A DNA stretch of 64,000 bases from JADFJB01 sp964464595 (GTDB lineage Bacteria > Zhuqueibacterota > JdFR-76 > DREG01), in contig CAYXGW010000011.1 in NCBI GenBank assembly GCA_964464595.1, forward strand, positions 1-64,000, read 5' to 3'. The position numbers and the translations under genes were made by a program. The notes under the pieces were generated by a model. That model had not been told where the DNA came from. It saw only the letters and a list, made by a program, of their open reading frames with translations, and did not search any database. Below are positions 45,979 to 55,518 of this stretch, piece after piece. The first letter of the stretch is position 1; the number at the start of each line of letters is the position of its first letter.

Positions 45979-46989
45979 TCAAAGTTTCGCTGTCATCTGG
46001 GTTTCTGTAGAAATTTGTGGATTGGATACCAGGCGAGCTAGTGTTAACAATTCATCAATATCGTTTGGAACCGGACTGGTATAAGAAATCGTTTGGCCAG
46101 TTGTTGGATGTTCAAACCCCAAGTTTTGGGCATGAAGTGCTTGCCTTCTTAAACATTCAAAATATTTTTCCGCTATTTTTCGATCGGGTTTTGATAAGGC
46201 CTTAGCTCTGCTCTGTCTCCCGCCATAATTATAATCTGAAAATACAGGATGGCCAATGTGTGTCATGTGTACCCTGATCTGGTGTGTTCTTCCTGTTTCT
46301 AATTTTAATTCTACAAAACTAATTAAGGATAACTGCTCTAAAACTTTGTAGTTTGTGATCGCGATTTTACCTTCCGGCAAAACAGCCATTTTCTTGCGGC
46401 TATTCGGACTACGGCCAAACTTTGTTTCAATACGTCCTTCGTTTTTGTTAAACGCGCCCCACACAATGGAGATGTAGCTTCTTTGTGCTGTTCTTTGTGA
46501 AAACTGTTCTGATAAATGACGATGGGTATAATCATCCTTAGCCACGACGAGAAGGCCAGAAGTATCCTTATCCAGGCGATGAACAATACCCGGTCGTAAT
46601 TCCCCATTGATACCGGAAAGATTATCACAATGGTAAAGTAAGGCGTTCACTAAAGTTCCGTTTGAATGCCCAAACGCCGGATGCACAACCATTCCGGCTG
46701 GTTTGTTAATAATCAATAGTTGTTCATCTTCATACAAAATATCCAAAGGAATATCTTCTTGTAGAATTTCCACTTTTCGCGGTTGGGGGATATGTATTTC
46801 AATTCGCTCCCCGGGAATGACATTATGGCTTGGTTTGATTTTTTGGCCATTTACCAGAATTCTATTTTCTTCAATCAATTGGCGGATTCGTGTACGAGAC
46901 ATTTGATCGAATTGAGTAGCCAGAAACTTATCAATGCGCTCCGGCATTATAGTGGATGATACGATGAGTTCGAGATGTTGACCAGACAT
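45979..46989 (-). CDS. RluA/RluD-family pseudouridine synthase
   Basis: The 336-residue RNA-modifying enzyme has an N-terminal S4 domain (about 17-75, ERIDKFLATQFDQMSRTRIR) and the catalytic domain with GIVHRLDKDTSGLLVVAK, where the Asp of HRLDKDT is the nucleophile. The pattern GRTHQIRVHMTHIGHPVFSD is also diagnostic. Its presence next to lspA is common, and RluD-like targets in 23S rRNA are likely, though the exact uridine is not predictable. It lies 5 bases after lspA. Confidence 0.92.
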   Translation of the reverse strand: MSGQHLELIVSSTIMPERIDKFLATQFDQMSRTRIRQLIEENRILVNGQKIKPSHNVIPGERIEIHIPQPRKVEILQEDIPLDILYEDEQLLIINKPAGMVVHPAFGHSNGTLVNALLYHCDNLSGINGELRPGIVHRLDKDTSGLLVVAKDDYTHRHLSEQFSQRTAQRSYISIVWGAFNKNEGRIETKFGRSPNSRKKMAVLPEGKIAITNYKVLEQLSLISFVELKLETGRTHQIRVHMTHIGHPVFSDYNYGGRQSRAKALSKPDRKIAEKYFECLRRQALHAQNLGFEHPTTGQTISYTSPVPNDIDELLTLARLVSNPQISTETQMTAKL

Positions 46990-46994
46990 TAAAT

Positions 46995-47513
46995 TTATCC
47001 AGAAGAATCAGGCTGGCTTGCTTCCTTTAATTTAGCTTGTTCTTTGGGCTCAAATAAAATAATTCCTACAAGAATAACCATTCCCACAGACACGGCAGAA
47101 TCAGCGATATTAAACACTGGCCAGCGCATTTGACCGATGCCAACGTCGATAAAATCCACCACCGCTCCATAAAGTACCCGGTCGATTAAATTGCCAATAG
47201 CGCCGCCTAAAATCAAAGCAAGTGCCAATTTTACAAACACCTGGTCTCCCCTGGTACGAATTAGATAGACAAAAACTACAATACTTGCAAGAATCGAAAA
47301 AATGGTGAATAGGGTTTTATTACCAATCTGAATACCAAATGCCATTCCCGGATTTTGAATATAGGTATAGCGTAAGAAATCTCCCAAAACTTCTTCAGAT
47401 TGACCAAGAAACATATTTTTTTTTGTTAGAATCTTAGTGATTTGATCCAAGGCGATTACAACAGTACTAATTATAAAATATTTCAGCGAAATGTTCTTAA
47501 GCATGTTTGCCAT
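46995..47513 (-). CDS. lspA: Lipoprotein signal peptidase (signal peptidase II)
   Basis: The 172-residue membrane aspartyl protease has four hydrophobic segments and the two catalytic aspartates in LGGAIGNLIDRVLYG and FNIADSAVSVGM. It removes signal peptides from the many lipoproteins predicted in this window. It lies between the DksA-like gene and the pseudouridine synthase gene. Confidence 0.94.
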   Translation of the reverse strand: MANMLKNISLKYFIISTVVIALDQITKILTKKNMFLGQSEEVLGDFLRYTYIQNPGMAFGIQIGNKTLFTIFSILASIVVFVYLIRTRGDQVFVKLALALILGGAIGNLIDRVLYGAVVDFIDVGIGQMRWPVFNIADSAVSVGMVILVGIILFEPKEQAKLKEASQPDSSG

Positions 47514-47520
47514 TTATAAG

Positions 47521-47898
47521 TTAAACTTTACTTGTTTCTTCTTTAGATTTACAGGTAATGCACAGCCGGGCATGAGGAACCGCTTCCAATCTTGCATCAG
47601 ATATGTCACTCTTGCATTCATTACATTTTCCATAATCCTTATTAGCTATTCTGTCAAGGGCCTCGTTAATGTGGTAGATCAGCCGGCCTTCTCTGTATGC
47701 CATCATGAACGCCTTTTCTCTTTCCTGGGCATCCGAACCCTGGTCTGCCATATGGGAAGAATAGGAGGAATTATCACCGCTTGCATTTTTCATTGTCTCT
47801 TTGAAAGAATTCTCACGGATATACTCCAATTGATCCTCCATCTCCTTTCGCTTTTTTAGCAACAGATTCTTATATTGGTTTAACTTTTTCTTTTCCAT
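47521..47898 (-). CDS. DksA/TraR-family zinc-finger protein
   Basis: The 125-residue protein has an N-terminal coiled coil and a four-cysteine zinc finger, CNECKSDISDARLEAVPHAR then CITC, the standard DksA/TraR arrangement. Such proteins bind RNA polymerase or act as regulators. Coiled-coil tip acidic residues typical of true DksA are not clearly present, so I leave the symbol open. GGAG precedes the ATG. It is 4 bases downstream of ileS. Confidence 0.88.
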   Translation of the reverse strand: MEKKKLNQYKNLLLKKRKEMEDQLEYIRENSFKETMKNASGDNSSYSSHMADQGSDAQEREKAFMMAYREGRLIYHINEALDRIANKDYGKCNECKSDISDARLEAVPHARLCITCKSKEETSKV

Positions 47899-47902
47899 TT
47901 TT

Positions 47903-50900
47903 TTACTCCCGCAATTTAACTGAGCCCTGGAATTTCAAACCGGATATCGAAATCTTAATATCCTGGCCATCTATCTTCCAGTTTTTAGAATAATCCAGAT
48001 TTTGGATTTTGAACTCCAGGCTCTCAGCAAGTGTTTCGTTTTTAATATAATTTCCCCAATTGCGTAAGGCACTAATAAATTCTTCAGCAGCACCCACATT
48101 GATATTAATTCTATCTACAACTTGGAGCCCATGTTCTTTTCTCATGTTCTGAACCCGGTTGACAAATTCACGGGCGAATCCCTCCTGCTTTAGTGATTCG
48201 CTAATTTTTAAATCCAGACCAACAGCTATGTTATTTTGGGTTTGAACGATCATACCAGGAGGGTTTTCCATAAAGATGATCACATCATCTAAAGTGATAT
48301 CGGCTTTCCCATTACCCAATGAAAGGTCATACTCCTTATTCTTTTGTAAGTCTAATATCTCATGATGCTGTAAATGCTCTATTTGTTTGACTATTTTGTT
48401 CACATCTTTTCCAAACTTTGGACCCAGAGATTTGAAATTTCCTTTTGCTCTCAGAATCGCCAGGCTTTCCAGGTTGTCCAAAAATTCAATGGCTTTAACA
48501 TTAATCTCTTCTAAAATTAAGGCTTGCATTTTGGATAATGCATTTCTTTGTTTTTCTGATTGAACCGCAATCACAATTTTTTTTAGCGGTTGTCTCACCT
48601 TCATTCCCGCTTCGCTACGTAAAGCTCTTGCGGCGCTTACAACGTTTCGGGTTATCTCCATTCTGCTCAACAATTCCTCATCGGAAACCGAAAACTCAAG
48701 TTGAGTTTGGTCGGGATAAAAAGCCAAATGGACGCTTTCATAAGGTTCGGTTTGGTTTGTGTTTAGATTGCGATATAAAGCGTCGGCGATGAAGGGAGAA
48801 AATGGTGCAATCAATTTCGACAAGGTGAGTAAAACTTCGTATAACGTCTTATATGCAGAGATTTTATCATCACCCATTTCATTTTTCCAAAACCTCCGTC
48901 GTGACCTTCTCACATACCAGTTTGAAAGCTCCTCAATCGTGAAATCGCTAATTGCACGCGCTGCTTTGGTTAAATCATAACGTTGTAAGAATTCATTGAC
49001 TTCCCCAACCAACCGATTACGAGCCGACAAAATCCAACGATCCATTTCCGGACGATTCTCGATTGCAGGTCCATCTCCTGTGTATTGAAATTCATCAATA
49101 TTTGCATACATCATGAAGAATGAATAAGTATTTATGAGCGTGCCAAAAAATTTACGCTGAACTTCTTTGATCCCTTCAGGATCAAATCTTGTGGGTGTCC
49201 ACGGTGGGCTAACGGTAAAGAAATACCAACGCAAAGGATCGACGCCAAACTTTTCTATGATCTCAAATGGATCAACCGTATTACCTTTAGATTTGCTCAT
49301 CTTTTGACCATTTTGATCCAAAACCAACTCAAGAGAAACACAGGCTTTATAAGCCGGTTCGTCAAACAGCAGTGTCGAAATTGCCAATAGAGAATAAAAC
49401 CAACCCCGTGTTTGGTCGATCCCTTCGGAAATGAAATCCGCTGGAAAATTTCGTTTAAAAATATCCTGGTTTTCAAAGGGATAGTGCCATTGGGCATATG
49501 GCATCGCGCCGGAATCAAACCAAACATCAATCACCTCAGGCACTCGTTTCATCTTCATCTGACATTTTTCACATGGTATTTCCACATCGTCAATATAAGG
49601 TTTATGCAAATCAGGAATCTCTTTTAGATTGGCTTTTTGTGATAACTCTTCCATACTGCCGACCATTAATTGAAAATCACAATCAGAACATTTCCAAATA
49701 TTCAGAGGCGTTCCCCAAAACCTATCGCGAGAAAGAGACCAATCCACATTATTCCTGAGCCATTCTCCAAACCTGCCTTCTCCAACTTCTTTTGGAATCC
49801 ATTGGATCTTCTTATTATTGGCCAGCAAGTTTTCTTTTAATTTAGTGGTTCGAATAAACCAGGATTCTTTAGCGTAATACAAAAGCGGTGAATCGCAGCG
49901 CCAGCAAAAAGGGTAGCTATGATGATAAATCTCTTCATGATATAATAACCCGCGCTGCTTTAAATTCTTAATGATGTCTTTATCTGCATCTTTAACAAAT
50001 TGTTGTTTAAAATCGGTGATCTCTTCGGTAAAACGACCCGATTTATCCACGGGCTGCAAAAACGGTAAATCATACTTTTGACCCATGCGGTAATCATCTT
50101 CGCCAAATGCCGGTGCGGTGTGCACAATCCCGGTTCCTTCTTCAGTAGTGACAAAATCACCTAAAATAACATACCAGGCTTTTTTATCCGGCTTAATGAA
50201 ACTGAATAAAGGATCATATTCAATGTTTTCAAGCTTACGTCCTTTTATTTCTTCAATGATCTCATAGTCGCCTTCAATTACCGAAAGTCTTTGCTTTACG
50301 AAGATGAGTTTTTCACCATTAAGTCGAATCTTAACATAGGTCTCATCGGGATGAACCGCCAAAGCCGCGTTTGAAATGAGAGTCCATGGCGTAGTGGTCC
50401 AGACCAGGAAATAGGTGCCGGATGTTTCTTTCAATTTCATTTTTACGAAGATCGAAGGATCAGGAACATCTTTATAGCCCAGGGAAACTTCATGGCTAGA
50501 CAACGCGGTTTCACAACGAGGACAATACGGTAGGACCTTGTGGCCTTCGTACAACAAGCCTTTTTGCCAGAACTCTTTTAATATCCACCAAACTGATTCA
50601 ATATATTCGTTACTGTAGGTGATATACGGATCGTCCAAATCAACCCAGAAAGCAATTCGCCTGGTTAGTTCGTCCCATTCTGCTTTATAACGGAAAACAT
50701 TCTCTTTACATTTTTCGTTGAATTTATCGATCCCGTACTCGATGATTTGCTCTTTTCCGTCGATACCCAATTCTTTTTCAACCTCAATTTCAACCGGAAG
50801 ACCATGGGTATCCCAACCTGCTTTTCGTTCCACGCGGTATCCCTGCATGGTTCGTAACCGGCAGACAAAATCTTTTACAGCTCGAGAGATCACATGATGA

Positions 50901-51067
50901 ATGCCTGGCTTGCCATTGGCGGTAGGCGGCCCTTCGTAGAAGACAAAATGTTTTTTCGGATCACGAAGATTTACACTTTTGTGGAAGATATCATTCTTTT
51001 CCCAAAAAGCGAGAATATCCAGTTCCAACTGCGGGATTTCATGGGGTGATGGAAGTTCCTTAAACAC
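47903..51067 (-). CDS. ileS: Isoleucine--tRNA ligase, IleRS2 type with swapped HIGH motif
   Basis: The 1054-residue class I synthetase has GWDTHGLPVEIEVEK, the KMSKSKGN loop (Lys589 onward) and a long C-terminal region without the zinc-finger end of IleRS1, all features of the eukaryote-like IleRS2 type. The normal HIGH signature reads GIHH at residues 55-58 (50894-50905), the first and third positions being exchanged. The intact editing (CP1) region is visible, for example VWTTTPWTLISNAALAV. Translation starts at GTG 51067, with AAGG upstream. It is followed closely by dksA-like, lspA and rluD-type genes. Confidence 0.95.
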   Translation of the reverse strand: MFKELPSPHEIPQLELDILAFWEKNDIFHKSVNLRDPKKHFVFYEGPPTANGKPGIHHVISRAVKDFVCRLRTMQGYRVERKAGWDTHGLPVEIEVEKELGIDGKEQIIEYGIDKFNEKCKENVFRYKAEWDELTRRIAFWVDLDDPYITYSNEYIESVWWILKEFWQKGLLYEGHKVLPYCPRCETALSSHEVSLGYKDVPDPSIFVKMKLKETSGTYFLVWTTTPWTLISNAALAVHPDETYVKIRLNGEKLIFVKQRLSVIEGDYEIIEEIKGRKLENIEYDPLFSFIKPDKKAWYVILGDFVTTEEGTGIVHTAPAFGEDDYRMGQKYDLPFLQPVDKSGRFTEEITDFKQQFVKDADKDIIKNLKQRGLLYHEEIYHHSYPFCWRCDSPLLYYAKESWFIRTTKLKENLLANNKKIQWIPKEVGEGRFGEWLRNNVDWSLSRDRFWGTPLNIWKCSDCDFQLMVGSMEELSQKANLKEIPDLHKPYIDDVEIPCEKCQMKMKRVPEVIDVWFDSGAMPYAQWHYPFENQDIFKRNFPADFISEGIDQTRGWFYSLLAISTLLFDEPAYKACVSLELVLDQNGQKMSKSKGNTVDPFEIIEKFGVDPLRWYFFTVSPPWTPTRFDPEGIKEVQRKFFGTLINTYSFFMMYANIDEFQYTGDGPAIENRPEMDRWILSARNRLVGEVNEFLQRYDLTKAARAISDFTIEELSNWYVRRSRRRFWKNEMGDDKISAYKTLYEVLLTLSKLIAPFSPFIADALYRNLNTNQTEPYESVHLAFYPDQTQLEFSVSDEELLSRMEITRNVVSAARALRSEAGMKVRQPLKKIVIAVQSEKQRNALSKMQALILEEINVKAIEFLDNLESLAILRAKGNFKSLGPKFGKDVNKIVKQIEHLQHHEILDLQKNKEYDLSLGNGKADITLDDVIIFMENPPGMIVQTQNNIAVGLDLKISESLKQEGFAREFVNRVQNMRKEHGLQVVDRININVGAAEEFISALRNWGNYIKNETLAESLEFKIQNLDYSKNWKIDGQDIKISISGLKFQGSVKLRE

Positions 51068-51151
51068 AGATCGCCTTATTTTGTCCAGTTAAAAAAATCA
51101 AAAAGATAAATAATATAATATAATCACCCCTTAATTTCAATTGAAATGGAT

Positions 51152-52072
51152 TTACAAAGAAGATGTATGAATAACTTTTTTTTCTACTCGGCAAATGAAT
51201 GAAAACCACTCATTTTTACTTTTTTCCTGAATCACTAAAAGCCCGTTTTGTTTTAATATTCCAGTCACTTTTGTCTTTTCTTCAATGAGAAAACCCGACA
51301 AAATAAACCGACCTCTATTGGGTTCTAGAAAAAGTACTAATTGCGGAATTAGTGACAGTAATTTGCTGGAAAGCATATTGGCAAGTATCAAATCGAACGT
51401 TTTCATCCCAATTTTAAAATTAGCTTGATCACTCACAAAAAATGGAATGTTCTTGACTTCATTCAGTACCGCATTGGTTTTTGCTGTTTGAACCGCAACT
51501 TCGTCAACGTCAAAACCTGTTGTGAATGAAGCGTCTAGTTTTGCAGCTGCGATTGCTAAAATGCCGGAGCCTGTACCTGCATCCAAAACCCTCATGCCCG
51601 GATTTAGGAACTCCAGCATTGCATCCAGCATTAACCAGGTAGTCTCGTGACCGCCGGTTCCAAAGGCTTGTTGAGGATCGATAGTGATAACAATCTGTCC
51701 TGGTTTAGGTTGAATGGTCTCCCAGGAAGGTGTAATTACCATTCGTGAACCAATAACGATGGGCTTAAAAAAAGCTTTCCAATTTTCCTGCCAATCTTCC
51801 GGATACACTTTATCAATTTGAATGTTAAAATCTTCATTGATTGCAAGCGTTTTATTGGTGAATTCCAGTTGCTTTTGACATTTTCTACGAATTTGCTCGA
51901 TGTCTTTTTCTGCTGAGAAATATGCAATAATGGCATCGGATTCTTCTTCGATACCCTCACTTCCTAATTCAAATAAAAAATTGGTTATGATTTCGTTGAG
52001 GGGTGGGTTGACTGCAATGGTGAGTTTATGCCAGAATGTAAAGTCAGAATTAATACTTGGACTCTTTGTCAT
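51152..52072 (-). CDS. prmA: Ribosomal protein L11 methyltransferase
   Basis: The 306-residue enzyme has an N-terminal substrate-recognition domain and a SAM-binding Rossmann domain with the motif MRVLDAGTGSGILAIAAAKL, preceded by PQQAFGTGGHETT, the signature of PrmA. It trimethylates ribosomal protein L11. The frame is open to a TTG at 52123; ATG 52072 places the family N-terminus correctly, though its ribosome-binding site is weak. It lies upstream of ileS. Confidence 0.86.
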   Translation of the reverse strand: MTKSPSINSDFTFWHKLTIAVNPPLNEIITNFLFELGSEGIEEESDAIIAYFSAEKDIEQIRRKCQKQLEFTNKTLAINEDFNIQIDKVYPEDWQENWKAFFKPIVIGSRMVITPSWETIQPKPGQIVITIDPQQAFGTGGHETTWLMLDAMLEFLNPGMRVLDAGTGSGILAIAAAKLDASFTTGFDVDEVAVQTAKTNAVLNEVKNIPFFVSDQANFKIGMKTFDLILANMLSSKLLSLIPQLVLFLEPNRGRFILSGFLIEEKTKVTGILKQNGLLVIQEKSKNEWFSFICRVEKKVIHTSSL

Positions 52073-52156
52073 ACTTGAAATATTGCTTATTTTTACTGAA
52101 GTGGAGATTTCTTCAAATTCCAAATATCAGCAATGGAAACAAGATAATCCAAATAA

Positions 52157-52332
52157 ATATATGTTATGGGATTCAAAGAAAACCAAATTATGAAACTTTA
52201 TATATTTTTGTAATATCCTTTTATTAAATCATTTTTATGTTCATATATTCTTCTTTTGAGATTGTTTGTAACTCTAATGTAAAGGATACCGTTTTTCTTA
52301 CTTGCTAATATATACACAAAGTAATAATTCAT
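52157..52332 (-). pseudogene. Decayed GIY-YIG endonuclease fragment
   Basis: From ATG 52332 the minus strand reads MNYYFVYILASKKNGILYI, followed by RVTNNLKRRIYEHKNDL, closely matching the GIY-YIG domain of small UvrC-like or homing-type nucleases. Two defects are visible: the conserved glycine of YIG is Arg, and the frame is lost after KGYYK. Homology resumes in another frame as KYIKFHNLVFFESHN and stops near 52157, with the remainder missing. The 44-codon frame ends at 52198. It is a dead remnant in the gene-poor gap upstream of prmA. Confidence 0.78.
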
Positions 52333-52347
52333 ACTTTTAAATTTAAG

Positions 52348-52434
52348 TCATCTCACAATCAAGATTCCCGATAAAAACTGTTTTAAACTTAGTGCCAAAA
52401 ACAACATTACTGTCGAATTGACTTTCAAATTCAT
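52348..52434 (-). pseudogene. Signal-peptide remnant of a fourth beta-propeller paralogue
   Basis: A short frame from ATG 52434 encodes MNLKVNSTVMLFLALSLK, nearly identical to the N-terminus of the intact gene at 52881-54065 (MNLKINSTVMLFVALSLK). Homology then stops abruptly and the frame closes after 10 unrelated codons. It is a truncated copy in the tandem array. Confidence 0.75.
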
Positions 52435-52453
52435 GTTAGACTCAGTTCATATT

Positions 52454-52872
52454 TCATTTTTTTAAATTAAATATTCTACCAGCACTAATTGTAGCAATAT
52501 ACAGGTGATTATTTTTATAATCAATTTTCGTAACATTGTAATTATCAAGAACATCTTTACGAAATGTAGTTTCAAATAATATTGTCCCTGATAAATCATA
52601 AACTCTGTATTTAAAATTCAACATATTACTTTCGGTTACAGCCAGTTTTTTCCTTAAATTTCATAGAAACAGGATTTGGCAAATCCAAGTTCTTCAGCTT
52701 TGGCATTGAACTGAATGATTTGTTCAGGAGTTGTTTCTTCATTCACAACTATGTGTGCAATTTCCTGGAAGGACTTAGCGCTTTCCTGGATTTGAAAGCC
52801 CAGTACAACATTCAATTTTAAACTTAGCAAGACAACAAACAAGATTACTGTCAAATTGATTTTTAAACTCAT
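52454..52872 (-). pseudogene. Internally deleted beta-propeller paralogue
   Basis: The N-terminal part (MSLKINLTVILFVVLLSLKL to ELGFAKSCFYEI, ending at a stop at 52654) matches residues 1-~62 of the adjacent 394-residue protein. Just beyond, in another frame, the C-terminal part (RVYDLSGTILFETTFRK to LYIATISAGRIFNLKK, ending 52454) matches the last ~65 residues. About 260 codons between them are missing. It is a deletion-derived pseudogene in the tandem array; the frame is open upstream to 52884, overlapping the stop of the intact copy. Confidence 0.85.
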
Positions 52873-52880
52873 TTCATATT

Positions 52881-54065
52881 TCATTTTTTTAAATGAAAAA
52901 TTCTACCTACACTAATATTGGCAATATATAGGTGATTGCTTTTATAATCAATTTCAGTGATATTAGAATTGTCTAGATATCTTTTGCGAAATTCGGTTTC
53001 AAAAATAACTGACCCTGTTAGATCATAAACTCTATATTTTCTATTTAGAACATTCGATATGGTTGCAATTAATTTATTTTCTAAAATCGCCAGTCGGATT
53101 GGGCGATAAGGATTGTTTGAATTTTCGTCATCAATTTGGACAGGCCAGTTTTGTATCACAGTTTCTTGTTCATCATCAATTAGATATAAATAGCTAGACT
53201 TATCTTCTAAGCTTCTATTAGTCGATGCAGCTGCCAGGTATTTTCCATCTGAACTAAAAGTAACGGCCACATCTCCTTTAAATTCTGTCGGGTATTCTCT
53301 TAGTTGATTTCCCTCACGATCAAAAACATAAACAATGCCACTTTCATGTCCTAATGCAACTTTTTCATTACTAATGGCCAATTGTCGCGTGCTTCGCAAA
53401 TCGGGCTTTCGCCAAAGTTCCTTACCCTCTGCATTTATTGCAATTAATGCATGCTGTTGACCAGAAAGATCATTAATTACGCTATTAATTATCATATAAC
53501 TCTTGTCGGGTGAGGCATGAACCATTCGCCAATCGTTAACACTATAAACATCTGGAAATGTATTAATGAGTCTGCCAAATTTATCATAAAGAGTGATTGG
53601 CTTACGGGAAGCCATCCTAAAAACGAAACCCAGTTCGGTTGGGACAAGACTAAAATTGCCATCATTTTTCTGAGAGAACAGGTATGTACCATTTCTATCA
53701 TATACCCGCTTGATATATATTGTTGGGTATTCAGGGCGATCTCGCTCGTTAACGATAATAAAATCTTTTGTTATCCTCGCGACTCTTTCTAGAGGCCAAT
53801 TTAAATTTAATTGAATTCCATTACTGAAAATGATTCTTGCGCTTGAAACGCTTTTTTCAAAGAAAGTGGGTTTGGCGAAGCCTAGTTCATCAGCTTTGGC
53901 ATTAAACTGTTGTATTTTCTCAGGAGTTATTTCATCATTCACATCTATGCGTACGATTTCCTGGAAAGACTTGGTGCTTTCCTGATTTTGAAATCCCAGT
54001 ACAACATGCAATTTTAAACTTAGTGCCACAAACAACATTACTGTCGAATTGATTTTCAAATTCAT
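52881..54065 (-). CDS. Secreted WD40/beta-propeller-like protein, paralogue 2
   Basis: The 394-residue product has a signal peptide (STVMLFVALSLKLHVVLGF) and a repeat-rich mature part with YVFDREGNQLREYPTEF and VAVTFSSDGKYLAAAST, typical of WD40-like or PQQ-like propellers. Repeats place a beta-bladed structure from about residue 60 to the end. It is a tandem paralogue of the protein at 54098-55327. The function is unknown; a surface or periplasmic binding role is plausible. A gap of 32 bases separates the two intact genes. Confidence 0.78.
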   Translation of the reverse strand: MNLKINSTVMLFVALSLKLHVVLGFQNQESTKSFQEIVRIDVNDEITPEKIQQFNAKADELGFAKPTFFEKSVSSARIIFSNGIQLNLNWPLERVARITKDFIIVNERDRPEYPTIYIKRVYDRNGTYLFSQKNDGNFSLVPTELGFVFRMASRKPITLYDKFGRLINTFPDVYSVNDWRMVHASPDKSYMIINSVINDLSGQQHALIAINAEGKELWRKPDLRSTRQLAISNEKVALGHESGIVYVFDREGNQLREYPTEFKGDVAVTFSSDGKYLAAASTNRSLEDKSSYLYLIDDEQETVIQNWPVQIDDENSNNPYRPIRLAILENKLIATISNVLNRKYRVYDLTGSVIFETEFRKRYLDNSNITEIDYKSNHLYIANISVGRIFHLKK

Positions 54066-54097
54066 TTTAAGCTCATTTCAATTTTTTTGTTTTAGAT

Positions 54098-55327
54098 TCA
54101 AAATTCATCGTTTAATTCTTTTATACTTTTGGGAAATTTATACAATAGCCCATTACTAACGGCCAGAACTTGAAAAGTATCATCAGTGATGTATATATTT
54201 TCAACATTAGCATGATCATAAGTGTTTATTGACATTGGAATCTCTAATAGTAATTTTCCTGAAAAATTATATACTCTATATATTCTATAGGATATAAAAT
54301 CAGACGTTACACAAACCAACTCGTTGAAAATAGCTAGTCTTACTGGAACCCCACTCTTTTTACCTTGGCTCTTCTGATTAGATATGAATATTGGCCAATT
54401 ATTCACTAACTCCCCCTTGTTATCATCAAATAGATAGATATAACTGTCTTTATATCGTCTCTCTTTTGTTTTTAATGAGGTTGAAATTGCTGCAAGGTAT
54501 CTTCCATCCCCACTAAAAGTAACTGCTCCATTAACAGTAAAATTAACCGGATAGGACCTTAGTTCTTCACCTGATCGATTGAAAACAAAAACACTACTCC
54601 CCCACGGATTAATTGCCACTTTATCATTACTAATACCAAGTTGTCTTTGACTTCCCAAGCCAGCAATACGCCAAAGCTCATTCCCGTTTGTTTCAAAAGC
54701 AATTAATGCGCGATTTCTATTACGGTTATGATCAATCTTTGGTATAGCTTCTTTTACCCCTGCATTAATCACAAAAAAACTCTGATCAGGGGAGGCATAG
54801 ATTTTACGAAAGCTATTGATTATGTTTGCATCTTTGATTGAGCCAACCGAATCTCCAAAAACATTCATTAAAGACATAGGACCATATCTTTCGATTTGTT
54901 TAATAAAAAGTCCTGTCCCTGTTGGATAAAGATATTTGGCTTCCGTTGAAAACAGCTTTTCGCCCTTTTTGTTATAGACTTGTTTTTCTATTAAAGTTGG
55001 GTACTGGGAATGGTTTATCTCTTGTATAACTATATTGTCTTGAGTAAATTTATGTACTCTTTGCAACTTATCTTTCAAAAAAAATTCCTTACCATTAGCA
55101 AAAATTATCTTCTCACCCTCTTCACTGCGCAGTAGAAATTGTCCTTGCGGAGCGCCAAGTTCGCTAGCTGTTTGGTTGAATTTTAGAACATCTGAAACGG
55201 TAGAATATTTATTTACTTTCGCAACGATGTATTTTTGGTATTTTTTGTTTACATTTTGTGCGAGGCTGGATATTGTTATAAAGAAAATTAATGGTAGTAT
55301 TAATATAAATCTGATGTTGTTTTTCAT
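54098..55327 (-). CDS. Secreted WD40/beta-propeller-like protein, paralogue 1
   Basis: The 409-residue protein has a signal peptide (FILILPLIFFITISSLAQ) and propeller-like repeats such as FVFNRSGEELRSYPVNFT and GAVTFSGDGRYLAAIST. It aligns along its length with the downstream paralogue, including the shared ELWR, SRQL or SQRQLGISNDKVA segments. No family-specific catalytic residues are visible. It is the first gene of the tandem array on the transcribed strand. Confidence 0.78.
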   Translation of the reverse strand: MKNNIRFILILPLIFFITISSLAQNVNKKYQKYIVAKVNKYSTVSDVLKFNQTASELGAPQGQFLLRSEEGEKIIFANGKEFFLKDKLQRVHKFTQDNIVIQEINHSQYPTLIEKQVYNKKGEKLFSTEAKYLYPTGTGLFIKQIERYGPMSLMNVFGDSVGSIKDANIINSFRKIYASPDQSFFVINAGVKEAIPKIDHNRNRNRALIAFETNGNELWRIAGLGSQRQLGISNDKVAINPWGSSVFVFNRSGEELRSYPVNFTVNGAVTFSGDGRYLAAISTSLKTKERRYKDSYIYLFDDNKGELVNNWPIFISNQKSQGKKSGVPVRLAIFNELVCVTSDFISYRIYRVYNFSGKLLLEIPMSINTYDHANVENIYITDDTFQVLAVSNGLLYKFPKSIKELNDEF

Positions 55328-55518
55328 AATGAAGTCTCGGTTACAAATTACTATTACAAGTAGATTTCATGATTATTTGGTTTGCTAAGATAATGATTTT
55401 AAGGTTAATTATAAAGCTGTAACTAATGCAGAAAAAATCTAATTCTATCCGCCGATTTGCTTAAATTTTCGTTAAAATAAAATGATACTATTTTAGATGT
55501 AACCCAACATCCTACAGT

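Noticed and set aside
52654..52884. 76-codon frame as an independent small secreted protein
   Set aside because: It is the truncated N-terminus of the neighbouring propeller gene, and the matching C-terminus follows in another frame after a deletion, so it is a remnant.
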